Origin: Paracoccaceae bacterium | GTDB taxonomy: Bacteria; Pseudomonadota; Alphaproteobacteria; Rhodobacterales; Rhodobacteraceae | Direction of reading: 5' to 3' | Length of the DNA: 62,816 bases | NCBI GenBank assembly: GCA_026417295.1 | Contig: JAOADN010000011.1 | Coordinates: 1 to 62,816 of the forward strand | Shown: piece after piece, positions 47,205 to 57,115 of the stretch | Layout: every line of letters begins with the position of its first letter | Position numbering within the stretch: the first letter of the stretch is position 1 | The notes under the pieces: generated by a model | What the model was told of the DNA's origin: nothing | The model's database searches: none | The model's input: the letters and a program-made list of their open reading frames with translations, nothing else | Made by a program: the position numbers and the translations under genes

Positions 47205-50072
47205 CTACCCCTCCGGCACCAGGATCTCGCGCTTGCCCACGTGGTTCGCGGCTGACACGAGGCCCTGTTCCTCCATCTGTTCCACCAGCCTTGCGGCCTT
47301 GTTGTAGCCGACGCCGAGCTTGCGCTGGATGTAGCTCGTGCTGACCTTGCGGTCGCGCAGCACCACCTGCACCGCCTGGTCGTAGAGCGCATCGTCGCTG
47401 TCGGTGTTGCCGCCGAGGCCGAGCACGAGGTCGATGTCGCCTTCGGCCTCCTCCTCCGGCCCCTCGACCACGCCCGACATGTATTCGGGCGGCCCGAAGC
47501 TCTTGAGGTGGCGCACGACCTCCTCGACTTCCTCGTCGGAGACGAAGGGGCCATGGACGCGGGTGATGCGCGAGCCGCCGGCCATGTAGAGCATGTCGCC
47601 CATGCCGAGGAGCTGCTCGGCCCCCTGTTCGCCGAGGATCGTGCGGCTGTCGATCTTTGATGTCACCTGGAAGCTGATCCGCGTGGGGAAGTTGGCCTTG
47701 ATCGTGCCGGTGATGACATCGACCGAGGGGCGCTGGGTGGCCATGATGAGGTGGATTCCGCTTGCCCGCGCCATCTGGGCGAGGCGCTGGATGCAGGCCT
47801 CGATCTCCTTCCCCGCGACCATCATGAGGTCGGCCATCTCGTCGACGATGACGACGATGTAGGGAATGGCGACGGGGGCGATCTCCTCGGTCTCGAAGAC
47901 GGGGTCGCCCGTCTCCTCGTCGAAGCCGGTCTGGACGGTGCGGCGGAACATCTCGCCCTTCTCGAGCGCCTCGCGCACGCGGCCGTTGTAGCCCTCGATG
48001 TTCCGCACGCCCATCTTGGACATCTTGCGGTAGCGTTCCTCCATCTCGCCCACGACCCATTTCAGGGCGACGACCGCCTTCTTGGGGTCGGTGACGACGG
48101 GCGAGAGCAGGTGCGGGATGCCGTCATAGACCGACAGTTCCAGCATCTTCGGGTCGATCATGATGAGGCGGCACTCCTCGGGCGTCAGCTTGTAGAGGAG
48201 GCTGAGGATCATCGTGTTGATGGCCACCGACTTGCCCGAGCCGGTGGTGCCGGCGATGAGCAGGTGCGGCATCTTGGCGAGGTTGGCCACGACCGGCTGG
48301 CCGGCGATGTCCTTGCCGAGGGCGAGGGGAAGGCGCTGGTTGCTGTCGCCGAAGTCGCGGTGGGAGAGGATCTCGCGCAGGACGACCTTCTCGCGGTGGG
48401 CGTTGGGCAGCTCGATGCCGATGACCGACCTGCCCGGCACGGTGGAGACGCGGGCCGAGAGCGCCGACATCGAGCGGGCGATGTCGTCGGCAAGCCCGAT
48501 GACGCGGCTGGCCTTGAGCCCCGGCGCGGGCTCGAGTTCGTACATGGTGACGACCGGGCCGGGGCGGACCGAGACGATCTCGCCCTTCACGCCGTAGTCG
48601 TCGAGCACGCTTTCGAGCATGCGCGCGTTTTCCTCGAGCGCCTCGTCGGAAAGCTGGTGGCGCTGGACCGCGGGGGGCGCGGCGAGGAGCGAGAGGGGCG
48701 GGATCTCGTAGGACGGGCCGTCGTCGGCGAAGCGCAGCGCGGGCTGCGCCTCGGCGAGGGCCTGGCGCGACGGGGCGGCGGCGCGGCGGGCCGAATGCTG
48801 CACCACGCGGCGCGGCGCGGCGCCGGCGCGCGGCAGGGGCGGGGCGAGGCCGCAGTCGGCGCCCTGGTCCTCGTCGTCGTCGTCGTCGTCGTCGAGGTCG
48901 GCGAAGGCGTTGCGCTCGAAGTCCGACAGCGCCTCGGCGACCGGGGCGGGCACTGGATCGGCGGGGCGCGTGCCGAAGGGGCCGGGGACGCGGGCGGCGG
49001 TGAGCGGGGGCTCGGCGCGGGTCAGGGGCGGTTCGGCCGGGGCGATGCCGCGGCTGCGCACGGCATCGGCGATGCGGGCGCGGATGCGGTCCTCGGGCGG
49101 GGCCTCGGCCGCCCAGCCGGCGCGGGGGGCGGCGCCCTCGACGAGTTCGGGCAGGGGCGCGGCCATTGCCGGTTCGACGAGGCGGCGGAAGGCGCCGGCG
49201 AGCGAGGCGCCGAGGCCGCGCGGGCGGGCGGCGGCCGCGGCCGGGCGGGGATCGGCGCGCAGGGGCGCGGCCCCGGCAGAAGCGGGGCCGGGGGCCAGGG
49301 CGGGGTCGGCGGCGGCGGCGGCACGCAGGACCGGCGTCCTTGCGGCGCGGGCCGGTGCCGGGGGGGCGGAGGCCGGGGGCGCGGAGGCCGCGAGTTCGGC
49401 GCGCCTTTCGCGCCGCGCCTCGGCGAAGCGCAGGGCGGCATCGACAAGCCAGGCATAGGTGGCGACCGTGCCGGTCCAGAGGAACTGCGCGATGGCGCGC
49501 CGTTCGGCCGGCACGAAGCCCGTGACATGGGAGAGCATCGCGATCGCGGCGACGGCGAGGACGAGCGACAGGATCTTCAGCCCCAGGCCGGCGCCGAAGG
49601 GCAGGATGCCGAGCAGCGCGCCGAGGATGGTGTCGCCGAAGAGCCCGCCGAGGCCGAAGCTGTGGTGCCAGTCGGGGCCGGCGACGAGCGTCGAGGCATA
49701 GACCGACATCAGCGCGATGGCGATGGGCGCGAAGATGACGCGGTTCAGCATGCGCTCCTCGCCGCGGTGGAACATGAGGCGCAGGCCCCAGGCGAGGAGC
49801 ACGAGCACGATCCCCCAGGCGCCGTGGCCCGCGATGACGTAGAGCGGCGAGGCGAGCGCGGCGCCGAAGCGGCCGAGGGCGTTCTGCGCGGGCGCGTCGG
49901 TCACGGCAAGCCAGCTCGGGTCGTCGGGCGAGTAGGTCGCAAGCATCAGCGCGGTCATGATCCCGGCCGCGGCGAGGGCCGCCCCGAGAAGCTCCTTGCC
50001 GCGCCGTTCCAGCGCCGCCTGGACCCCCTGATCGAGGAGGGGATCGCGCCTGCGTGCCTGATAGGATGCCAT
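47205..50072 (-). CDS. ftsK: DNA translocase FtsK
   Basis: The 955-residue protein pumps chromosome ends through the division septum. Four membrane helices lie in residues 25-195, followed by a long Ala/Pro-rich, probably disordered linker (about 220-480) with an acidic run ([15 protein letters not shown]). The motor has Walker [16 protein letters not shown] and Walker [15 protein letters not shown], and the C-terminal gamma domain ([25 protein letters not shown]) recognises KOPS. ATG 50072 with GGAAGAAGG upstream; the frame to 50093 overlaps the aminotransferase stop. It directly follows the aminotransferase gene. Confidence 0.96.
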   Translation of the reverse strand: MASYQARRRDPLLDQGVQAALERRGKELLGAALAAAGIMTALMLATYSPDDPSWLAVTDAPAQNALGRFGAALASPLYVIAGHGAWGIVLVLLAWGLRLMFHRGEERMLNRVIFAPIAIALMSVYASTLVAGPDWHHSFGLGGLFGDTILGALLGILPFGAGLGLKILSLVLAVAAIAMLSHVTGFVPAERRAIAQFLWTGTVATYAWLVDAALRFAEARRERRAELAASAPPASAPPAPARAARTPVLRAAAAADPALAPGPASAGAAPLRADPRPAAAAARPRGLGASLAGAFRRLVEPAMAAPLPELVEGAAPRAGWAAEAPPEDRIRARIADAVRSRGIAPAEPPLTRAEPPLTAARVPGPFGTRPADPVPAPVAEALSDFERNAFADLDDDDDDDEDQGADCGLAPPLPRAGAAPRRVVQHSARRAAAPSRQALAEAQPALRFADDGPSYEIPPLSLLAAPPAVQRHQLSDEALEENARMLESVLDDYGVKGEIVSVRPGPVVTMYELEPAPGLKASRVIGLADDIARSMSALSARVSTVPGRSVIGIELPNAHREKVVLREILSHRDFGDSNQRLPLALGKDIAGQPVVANLAKMPHLLIAGTTGSGKSVAINTMILSLLYKLTPEECRLIMIDPKMLELSVYDGIPHLLSPVVTDPKKAVVALKWVVGEMEERYRKMSKMGVRNIEGYNGRVREALEKGEMFRRTVQTGFDEETGDPVFETEEIAPVAIPYIVVIVDEMADLMMVAGKEIEACIQRLAQMARASGIHLIMATQRPSVDVITGTIKANFPTRISFQVTSKIDSRTILGEQGAEQLLGMGDMLYMAGGSRITRVHGPFVSDEEVEEVVRHLKSFGPPEYMSGVVEGPEEEAEGDIDLVLGLGGNTDSDDALYDQAVQVVLRDRKVSTSYIQRKLGVGYNKAARLVEQMEEQGLVSAANHVGKREILVPEG
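48871..48894. repeat. Trinucleotide repeat (TCG)8 in ftsK
   Basis: Eight tandem TCG units encode the aspartate run of the FtsK linker. It is the only clear microsatellite in the window and lies in a disordered region, where changes in unit number would keep the frame. Confidence 0.9.
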
Positions 50073-50085
50073 CGAGCCTTCTTCC

Positions 50086-51276
50086 CTACGCATAGATGCA
50101 GTCGCGCAGCCGGATCAGCCCGCGCCGCAGTTCGTCCTTCGGGGCGACCATCGCCACCCGGATGTATCCCCTGCCGGGATTGCCCTGCCCGGCATCGCGG
50201 GCGAGATAGGCCCCCGGCAGGACCCTGACCCCGGTCTCGCGCCAGAGTTTCAGCGCCGCCGCCTCGCCGTCGCCGATGCGGGCGGGAACCGGCAGCCACA
50301 GGAAGAAGCCGCCCTCGGGGCCGCGATAGGCCTGCAGGCCGGCGAAGATGGAGTCGGCGAGGCGGTACTTCTCCTGATAGAGCGCGAGCGAGGCCGCCAC
50401 ATGCGCCTCGTCCGACCAGGCCCGTTCGGCGACGCGCTGGAGCGGCAGGGGCAGGGGCGCGCCGCCGTAGCTGCGCAACTGGCGGAAGCGCGCGATCGAG
50501 GCCGGCCCGCCGGCGACGAAGCCCGAGCGCAGGCCGGGCAGGTTCGACCGCTTGGACAGCGAATGGAACACGGCGACCTTCTCGGGGTCGGCCCCGACCC
50601 CTGCCGCCACCTGGAGCGCGCCGGGCGGGGGGGCGCTGCGCCAGATCTCGGAATAGCACTCGTCGGACAACAGGACGAAGCCGTGCCGTTCGCCGAGGGC
50701 GAGGAGCCCGGCGAGATAGTCGGCGGGGGCGACGACGCCCTGGGGATTGGCGGGCGAGCAGAGATAGGCGATGGCCGTCCGGTCGAGGATGTCGGACGGC
50801 AGCGCGGCATAGTCCGGCAGGAAGCCGGTCTCGGCCGTCGCCGGCACGAAGACGGGCTCGGCCCCCACCGCCAGGGCGGCCGCGGCATAGACCTGGTAGA
50901 AGGGGTTCGGCATCAGCACGGCGGGGCGGCGGCCGCCCCTGGTCTCGGGGCAGAGGGCGAGGCAGGCATTGAAGAGCCCCTCGCGCGTGCCGTTGAGCGC
51001 CATGATCCGGTCGGGCCCGACCTCGACCCCGTAGCGCCGGCGGAGCCAGGCCGAGATCGCCGCCAGGAGTTCGGGCGTGCCCTCGTTCGGGGGATAGAGG
51101 CCGAAGCCCGCGGTGGCGGCCGCCAGGATGGGCGCGACGAAGTCGGGAACGCCGTGGCGGGGTTCGCCGATCGTCATCTCGATGGCCTCGCCGCCCGCGG
51201 GAATGCCGTCCAGAAGCCTCCGCAGGCGCGGAAACGCATAGTCGCCAAGCCCGGAGAACCGCTCGGGGAACGCCAT
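50086..51276 (-). CDS. Class I/II PLP-dependent aminotransferase
   Basis: The 396-residue enzyme has the fold-type I pattern: [13 protein letters not shown] (about 34-46), [14 protein letters not shown] (about 60-73), [12 protein letters not shown] (about 172-183), the PLP aspartate region [12 protein letters not shown], and the Schiff-base lysine in [15 protein letters not shown] (about 243-257). It resembles DapC-type succinyldiaminopimelate aminotransferases, but this is not certain. ATG 51276; the longer frame has no support. It lies 13 bp before ftsK on the same strand. Confidence 0.85.
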   Translation of the reverse strand: MAFPERFSGLGDYAFPRLRRLLDGIPAGGEAIEMTIGEPRHGVPDFVAPILAAATAGFGLYPPNEGTPELLAAISAWLRRRYGVEVGPDRIMALNGTREGLFNACLALCPETRGGRRPAVLMPNPFYQVYAAAALAVGAEPVFVPATAETGFLPDYAALPSDILDRTAIAYLCSPANPQGVVAPADYLAGLLALGERHGFVLLSDECYSEIWRSAPPPGALQVAAGVGADPEKVAVFHSLSKRSNLPGLRSGFVAGGPASIARFRQLRSYGGAPLPLPLQRVAERAWSDEAHVAASLALYQEKYRLADSIFAGLQAYRGPEGGFFLWLPVPARIGDGEAAALKLWRETGVRVLPGAYLARDAGQGNPGRGYIRVAMVAPKDELRRGLIRLRDCIYA

Positions 51277-51427
51277 CGCTGCCTCTGTCGCCGGGGTCGT
51301 TCCGCCCCGTTCGCGGGCCAGAGTAGCGAAGCCGTGAACGGCGGTCCAGAAAAAGCGATCCATTCCGGCCGCTTGGCGGACTGGGTTGTGGCAAATCGGC
51401 CGGGCGGGCAATTGCCGGCCTGTCGGA

Positions 51428-52249
51428 CTATTCCCAGCCGCAGCGGGCCGAATAGCTTCTGGGATCGACTTCAGTCGGAAGGGCGACCCGAAGACGTTTC
51501 GCGACCGACCGAGACCAGCGCAGCCGTTCGACCCTCATGTTCAGCCCGTGCCAAGTGATGCTGCCGACAGTCGTCGAGAGTGGCAGCCTGTCCCGCCACT
51601 TGCGCTGCATCCACCTGTACGCCGACATGAAGTCTTCGCGAAGCTGGTCCTTGTAGGTGTCATTGTGAACCAGCGGCAAGGTGGCGACATAGGCGCCGTG
51701 GCCGGCCGAGAGCGCCGCCTGGACGATGTCTGTCCCGTAGAGATGGAAGTTCGGAAGACGTTCATCGAAACGCAGCCCAGCGGCCCGTTTCATGACGATC
51801 GCGAGTTCATCGAAACTCTGCGCCGGGGTTGGCGCGTCGAGATCGCTTCCGATCTCGCCTCCGATGCTGGAACTCCACACCCGCCCGACATAGTCGCCGG
51901 TGTCTGCCGACATCCCGAACGGAGCGACCAGAGCCTAGGACGGATCGGCGGCATCCAGAATGGCAAGGGTTTCGGCGAGGCGCCTGTCCCAGCCGGGCGG
52001 GAAGTAGACGTCCTGATGGGCAAAGATGACGAAGGGCGCATCGGTCGCGTCGAGACCGCGGTTGTAGGCGACTGCAGCGCTGCGGGCGCCGTGTTCGACA
52101 TGGACAGGAATGCCACCGGCCGAAACCATCTCGGAGGCAAGAACATGGCTGGCGAGCTTCGCGTCATCGTTGCAGGCGACGACGATCGCGAATGTGCCCG
52201 GGGAAGGCTGGCGGCCTTGCGGGGCAGGTCCGGTCGGCTGTGACATCAT
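51428..52249 (-). pseudogene. Glycosyltransferase-like gene broken by one in-frame TAG
   Basis: Two open stretches in the same frame are separated only by a TAG at 51935-51937. From ATG 52249 the first part (104 residues) has FAIVVACNDDAKLASHVLAS, AVAYNRGLDATDAPFVIFAHQDVYFP; the second continues ALVAPFGMSADTGDYVGRVW to residue 273. Members of this StrF/GT2-like family normally have Trp at the stop position (DP-x-W-A-V), so TGG to TAG, a single base change (plus-strand C to T at 51936), explains it. It may be a pseudogene, a sequencing error or a suppressed codon. The two halves otherwise remain well conserved in frame. Confidence 0.75.
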
Positions 52250-52415
52250 CCGTATCCGTTCACTCGAAAGCACAATCTCCAAGGTCCCGGTTCAAGGCCC
52301 GGTTCATTCAGCCGGACAAGCGCGCCGGCAGGCGGATCCAGTTCCGATCTTGGCGGGCGGACCGCAACCCCTCGCCGAGGGACAGGCGTTTCTCCGCCGC
52401 CCGAAGGCCAGAGCG

Positions 52416-53750
52416 TCATTGCAGCGCGCGCAGGAGCGCCTCGGCCGCGGCGCCGAGGCGCAGCAGCCGTTCCTCGGCGCCCGGGGGGCCGACGAGCGAC
52501 AGGCCGCACATCGGCGCCGCCACGGGCAGGGTCAGCGCGCAGGCACCCATCAGGTTCGCGATCCGCGTGTTGCGCAGGGCCAGCAGGTTCTCGCGCGTGA
52601 AGTAGTCGGCATCGGCGAGGAGCCGCGCCGCGTCGGGCGGCAGGATCGCCGAGGTGGGCATGAGCACCGCGTCGAAGGGCGCCACAGCAGCAGCCCAGCC
52701 GGCGCGCAACTCGCGCAGCCGCGCCCAGGCGCGGACGAAATCGGTACCGCGCGCGGCGGCGCCGGCCCGGAAGCGTTCGCGCACGGGCGGGAACATCAGG
52801 TCGGGCGCGGCCTCGATGGCGGATTCCCAGGTGGCGTAGGCCTCGGTCGTGAAGAGGATCCCGGAGAGGTCGAGCGCCTCGGCGACCAGGGCCAGGCCCC
52901 GCCGCTCGACGGCCGCGCCGGCCCGCGCGAGCGCCTCGACCGCACCCTCGAAGGCGGCGAGGGGTTCGGCGCGGCAGTCGCGGAGCGCGTCGGAGAGGAC
53001 GAGGAAGCGCGCGCCCTTCAGGCCGGCCCCGCGCAGGTCTTCGGGAGGGCGGCCGCCGAGCGCGGCGAGCATCAGGGCGGCATCCTCGACCGTGCGGGTG
53101 AGCGGCCCCACGGTGTCGAAGCTGGGGACCAGCGGCACGACCCCGTCGAGCGGCAGCCTGCCATGCGTGGTCTTGAGCCCGACGAGGTTGTTCCAGGCGG
53201 CGGGGATGCGCACCGAGCCGCCGGTATCCGAGCCGACGGCCGCCGCGGCGAGGCCGAGGGCCACCGAGACCGCCGCCCCCGAGGAGGAGCCGCCCGGCGC
53301 AAGGGCCGGGACGAGGGCATTGGGCGGGGTGGCGGTGACCGGGTTCAGGCCGAGGCCGGAGAAGGCGAGCTCGGTCATGTGGGTCTTGCCGAGGCAGACG
53401 AGCCCCGCCATCGTCGCATCCGCGAGGACCTGCGCATCGCGGTCCGGCACCCGGCCGGCGAGCAGGGCGGAGCCGGCCTCGGTCGCCGTGCCGGCGCTGT
53501 CGAAGAGGTCCTTCCAGGACACCGGGACACCGTCGAGCGGGCCGCGCCGCTGGCCGGCGCGCGCCCGCAACGCCGCTGCCCGCGCCTCGGCCCGGGCGCG
53601 TTCGGGCGTCAGGCGCGCATAGATGCGCGGCGCATCGGGATGGGCGGCAGCGGCGGCGAGGAAGGCCTCGGCAAGGTCGACCGGATCGATCCGGCCCGCG
53701 GCGATCCCGCGCCCGAGCGCCGCTGCGCCCGCCGTCAGCCATTCGTCCAT
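52416..53750 (-). CDS. Amidase signature family protein
   Basis: The 444-residue enzyme has the Ser-cisSer-Lys triad: Lys in VSWKDLFDSAGTATEAGS (about 77-94), Ser pair in APGGSSSGAAVSVALG (about 150-165) and GSDTGGSVRIPAAWN (about 173-187) with the nucleophile. Family members hydrolyse amides such as aryl amides, indoleacetamide or Glu-tRNA amides; no gatB/gatC neighbours occur, so a small amide is likely. ATG 53750; the frame to 53831 crosses the divergent promoter. It is divergent from the UbiH-type gene. Confidence 0.88.
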   Translation of the reverse strand: MDEWLTAGAAALGRGIAAGRIDPVDLAEAFLAAAAAHPDAPRIYARLTPERARAEARAAALRARAGQRRGPLDGVPVSWKDLFDSAGTATEAGSALLAGRVPDRDAQVLADATMAGLVCLGKTHMTELAFSGLGLNPVTATPPNALVPALAPGGSSSGAAVSVALGLAAAAVGSDTGGSVRIPAAWNNLVGLKTTHGRLPLDGVVPLVPSFDTVGPLTRTVEDAALMLAALGGRPPEDLRGAGLKGARFLVLSDALRDCRAEPLAAFEGAVEALARAGAAVERRGLALVAEALDLSGILFTTEAYATWESAIEAAPDLMFPPVRERFRAGAAARGTDFVRAWARLRELRAGWAAAVAPFDAVLMPTSAILPPDAARLLADADYFTRENLLALRNTRIANLMGACALTLPVAAPMCGLSLVGPPGAEERLLRLGAAAEALLRALQ

Positions 53751-53829
53751 CGTCGCCTCCCGTCCGGGCGGGACGGTAACGGCAGCGCCGCGCATGGACA
53801 ATCCCGTCCGTCCGCCCCAGATAGGGACC

Positions 53830-55056
53830 ATGGGGACCGACCATGACGTGCTGATCGCCGGCGGGGGCCTGAACGGGCCCGCGCTGGGGCTTGCCCTGGC
53901 CGGGGCGGGGCTGAGCGTGGCGGTGATCGACGCGCGCCCCGCGACGGCCCGGGCGCAGCCCGACTTCGACGGCCGCGCCTATGCGCTGAACATCGGCTCG
54001 AAGCGGCTGCTGGAGGGAATCGGCCTGTGGCCGGCGCTGGCGCCGCTGGCCGAGCCGATCCTGAGGATCCTGGCCGAGGACGGCCGCCCCGGCGAGGCGC
54101 CCTCGCACCTGCGGCTGGAATTCGACGCGGCCGAGATCGAGGAAGGCCCGATGGGCTTCATGGTCGAGGACCGGGATCTCTACCGCGCCTTCCTGGAGGC
54201 GATGGGGCGGGCCGGGCGGCTGCATCACCTGCCGGGGACCGGGATCGTCGATCAGGCGGTCGGGCCGGGAAGCGTGGAGGTGACGCTGGCCGACGGGCGG
54301 CGGCTGACGGGCCGTGTCCTCGCGGGATGCGACGGGCGCGCCTCGGGCACGGCGCGGCGCGCCGGCATCGGGCGCACCGGCTGGGGCTACGGGCAGACGG
54401 CGCTGGTCACGGCGCTGTCCCACGAGGTGCCGCATGGCGGCACCGCGCGGCAGATCTTCCTGCCCGGCGGGCCGCTGGCGATCCTGCCGCTCAGGGGCAA
54501 CCGGTCGGCGATCGTCTGGAGCGAGGCGGACGCGGCAGCCATGGCGATCGCGGCGCTGGACGACGGCGCCTTCCTCGCGCTGCTGGGCGAGAGGCTGGGC
54601 GGCGTGCTGGGACAGATCGGGCTGTCCGGCGGGCGGTTCACCCATCCGCTGGGCCTGTCGCTGGCGGACCGCTACGCGGCGCCGCGCGTGGCGCTGGTGG
54701 GCGATGCGGCGCATGGCGTGCACCCCGTCGCCGGGCAGGGGCTGAACCTGGGGCTGCGGGACGTGGGCGCGCTGGCGCAGGTCCTGACCGATGCGCATCG
54801 CCGGGGCGAGGACATCGGCGCCATCGACGTGCTCAGGCGTTACGAGCGCTGGCGACGCTTTGACGCGACGGCCCTGGCGCTGGGCATGGACGCGGTGACG
54901 CGGCTGTTCTCGAACGACAGCACGCTGCTGCGGGCGGCCCGCGACCTGGGCATGGGGGCGGTCGGCCGGATGCCGGGGCTGCGCCGCGCCTTCATCCGGC
55001 AGGCGGCGGGCCTGACGGGCGAACTGCCCCGCCTGAACGCGGGGCAGCCGCTCTAG
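53830..55056 (+). CDS. FAD-dependent monooxygenase, UbiH/UbiF/COQ6 family
   Basis: The 408-residue flavoprotein hydroxylates an aromatic ring, most likely in ubiquinone synthesis. It has DVLIAGGGLNGPALGLALAG (about 6-25), the LAGCDGRASGTARRAGI motif (about 161-177) and the second FAD motif VALVGDAAHGVHPVAGQGLNLGL, typical of UbiH family members. ATG 53830. The gap to the amidase start is 80 bp. Which ring position it oxidises cannot be read from the sequence. Confidence 0.9.
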   Translation: MGTDHDVLIAGGGLNGPALGLALAGAGLSVAVIDARPATARAQPDFDGRAYALNIGSKRLLEGIGLWPALAPLAEPILRILAEDGRPGEAPSHLRLEFDAAEIEEGPMGFMVEDRDLYRAFLEAMGRAGRLHHLPGTGIVDQAVGPGSVEVTLADGRRLTGRVLAGCDGRASGTARRAGIGRTGWGYGQTALVTALSHEVPHGGTARQIFLPGGPLAILPLRGNRSAIVWSEADAAAMAIAALDDGAFLALLGERLGGVLGQIGLSGGRFTHPLGLSLADRYAAPRVALVGDAAHGVHPVAGQGLNLGLRDVGALAQVLTDAHRRGEDIGAIDVLRRYERWRRFDATALALGMDAVTRLFSNDSTLLRAARDLGMGAVGRMPGLRRAFIRQAAGLTGELPRLNAGQPL

Positions 55057-55118
55057 CCGGGCAGGCCGGCAGGCGGGGGCGCGGCCCGGCGGGGCGCGCC
55101 GGGCCGGGCCCTGCCGCC

Positions 55119-56456
55119 CTAGCTGTGATAGGCGACCTCGCCATGCGCCGTCAGGTCGAGGCCCTGGCGCTCGCTCTCGCCGTCAACGCGCAGCCCGACC
55201 GTCATCTGGACGACCTTGTAGAGGACGAAGGAGATGACGGCGCACCAGACGATGGTGATCGCCACGGCCTGGACCTGGATCCAGGTCTGCGCGGCGATCG
55301 AATAGTCGTCGCCCCTGACGCCGCCGAGGCTGGCGGCCGAGAGGATGCCGGTGCCGACCGCGCCGACGATGCCGCCGACGCCATGGATGCCGAAGACGTC
55401 GAGGCTGTCGTCATAGCCGCCCGCGCGCTTGACCACCGTCACCGCGAAGTAGCAGATCGCCGAGGCCACGGCGCCGAGGACGATGGCCCCGACCGGGCCG
55501 ATCGTGCCGCAGGCCGGCGTCACCGCGACGAGGCCGGTCACCATGCCCGAGGCGGCGCCGAGCATCGAGGCCTTGCCGCGCTGGATCGCCTCGATCGCCG
55601 ACCAGGCGAGGATCGCGCCGGCAGTGGCGACGAAGGTGTTGATCATCGCCAGCCCGGCGCCGCCGTTCGCCTCGAGGTTCGAGCCGACGTTGAAGCCGAA
55701 CCAGCCGACCCACAGCATCGCTGCGCCGACGAGCGTGAGCGTCATCGAATGGGGCGCCATGTTCTCTTTCCCGAAGCCCACGCGCCGGCCGATCACGAGG
55801 CTGCCCACCAGCGCGGCGATCCCGGCATTGATGTGCACGACCGTGCCGCCCGCGAAGTCGATGGCGCCCATGCCGAAGATCAGGCCCGAGGGATCCCAGA
55901 CCATGTGGGCTATGGGGAAGTAGACGAAGGTCACCCAGAGCGCCGCGAAGAGCAGCACGCCGGCGAACTTCACCCGCTCGGCGAAGGCGCCGATGATGAG
56001 CGCCGGGGTGATCGCCGCGAAGGTCATCTGGAAGACGATGAAGACGTATTCCGGGATGACGTAGCCGGCGCTGAAGGTGGCGGCCATCGATTCGGGGGTG
56101 ACGCCGGCGAGGAAGAGCTTGCCGAAGCCGCCCCAGTAGGGCGAGGTGCCGCCGCCGAAGGTGACCGAATAGCCGTAGACGACCCAGATCACCATCACGA
56201 CGGCGCCGATCAGCGTGCACTGCATCAGGATGCTGAGCATGTTCTTGGCGCGCACGAGCCCGCCGTAGAACAGCGCGAGGCCGGGGATCAGCATGAACAG
56301 GACGAGGAGCGAGGCCGTCATCATCCAGGCGACATCGCCCTTGTCCATGACCGGCGCGGCGGTTTCGGCCGCCGTGGCCGCCGCTTCCTGGGCGAGGGCC
56401 GGCAGGGCTGATGCGGCCAGCGCCGCGAGACTTGCAGTTGCGATCTTGCGTTTCAT
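55119..56456 (-). CDS. amt: Ammonium transporter
   Basis: The 445-residue protein has a signal-like start (MKRKIATASLAALAASALPALA) and about 11 membrane helices. The ammonium site and pore motifs are clear: LALFYGGLVRAKNMLS (about 63-78), DFAGGTVVHINAG with the first pore histidine (about 203-215), GFGKENMAPHSMTLTLVGAAMLWVGWFGFNVGS, and DVFGIHGVGGIVGAVGTG with a second conserved histidine. ATG 56456. It is 19 bp after glnK, which regulates it, forming the usual glnK-amt operon. Confidence 0.96.
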   Translation of the reverse strand: MKRKIATASLAALAASALPALAQEAAATAAETAAPVMDKGDVAWMMTASLLVLFMLIPGLALFYGGLVRAKNMLSILMQCTLIGAVVMVIWVVYGYSVTFGGGTSPYWGGFGKLFLAGVTPESMAATFSAGYVIPEYVFIVFQMTFAAITPALIIGAFAERVKFAGVLLFAALWVTFVYFPIAHMVWDPSGLIFGMGAIDFAGGTVVHINAGIAALVGSLVIGRRVGFGKENMAPHSMTLTLVGAAMLWVGWFGFNVGSNLEANGGAGLAMINTFVATAGAILAWSAIEAIQRGKASMLGAASGMVTGLVAVTPACGTIGPVGAIVLGAVASAICYFAVTVVKRAGGYDDSLDVFGIHGVGGIVGAVGTGILSAASLGGVRGDDYSIAAQTWIQVQAVAITIVWCAVISFVLYKVVQMTVGLRVDGESERQGLDLTAHGEVAYHS

Positions 56457-56475
56457 GGCTTCACGTTCCCCCGCG

Positions 56476-56814
56476 TCACAGCGCGTCATCGTTGGTTTCG
56501 CCGGTCCTGACGCGGACGGCCTGCTCGACATCGAGCACGAAGATCTTGCCGTCGCCGATCTTGTCGGTCCTGGCGGTCTTGCGGATGGTCTCGACGACCT
56601 GCTCGGCCAGACCGTCCTGGACGACGATCTCGAGCTTGATCTTGGGCACGAAGTTCACGGCGTATTCGGCGCCGCGGTAGATCTCGGTATGGCCGGATTG
56701 CAGGCCGAACCCCTTGATCTCGGTCACCATCATGCCGCGCACGCCGACGGCGGTCAGCGCCTCGCGCACCTCCTCGAGCTTGAACGGCTTGATTGCTGCA
56801 ATGATGAGTTTCAC
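56476..56814 (-). CDS. glnK: PII nitrogen regulatory protein GlnK/GlnB
   Basis: The 112-residue PII protein senses 2-oxoglutarate, ATP/ADP and, by uridylylation, glutamine. Y51 in RGAEYAVNFVPK is the T-loop uridylylation site; the ATP motif (KIGDGKIFVLDVEQAVRVRTGE, C-terminal) is complete. GTG 56814 has GGGAA upstream and gives the exact family length; the frame to 56898 does not. Its position before amt points to GlnK, which blocks Amt when ammonium is high. Confidence 0.95.
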   Translation of the reverse strand: MKLIIAAIKPFKLEEVREALTAVGVRGMMVTEIKGFGLQSGHTEIYRGAEYAVNFVPKIKLEIVVQDGLAEQVVETIRKTARTDKIGDGKIFVLDVEQAVRVRTGETNDDAL

Positions 56815-57115
56815 GTCGCGTTCCCTTCCCCGGTCCGGTGGCGCGCGGCCCCGGAGGGCCACGGCGGCGAGAAGGCCCGCGACGGCGCGGCGAGGCAACG
56901 CCGCGCCCGCTGCGGCGCGGCATGAATCGCGGAACGCTGCCTGATTATTGTGCTTTCACCCGCGGATGACCAATTCGTGTGCAGAATTCGGACCGCATCG
57001 GGCGGAAGGACGGCTAAACATTCCCCTTCGCCTGGCGTAGGGTGGACCTGTAGTTGAGGCGCCGGGACCGGCAGCGCGGGACAACCGCGCGCCGCCCCCG
57101 GAAAGAAGGGCGGAC
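56815..57115. other. Divergent intergenic region glnK / PBP1A
   Basis: About 300 bp. On the minus strand TTGGTC (about 56975-56970) followed after 17 bases by CAATAA (about 56952-56947) is a possible housekeeping promoter for glnK. A sigma-54 -24/-12 pair, common in glnK promoters, is not evident by eye. No gene is seen. Confidence 0.4.

Noticed and set aside
46866-47255. Small plus-strand gene of 129 codons after pnp
   Set aside because: No ribosome binding site, no family features, and it spans the palindromes and the ftsK end.
48871-48894. CRISPR-like repeat
   Set aside because: It is a simple trinucleotide run inside ftsK without spacers; no CRISPR array or cas gene was seen in the window.
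47751-50228. Plus-strand open frame of 825 codons, Gly/Arg-rich
   Set aside because: It is antisense to ftsK; the glycine and arginine runs mirror the Ala/Pro-rich linker.
51935-51937. Selenocysteine or pyrrolysine recoding at the TAG
   Set aside because: TAG is not a selenocysteine codon, and Trp is expected at this place; a simple nonsense change or base error is more economical.
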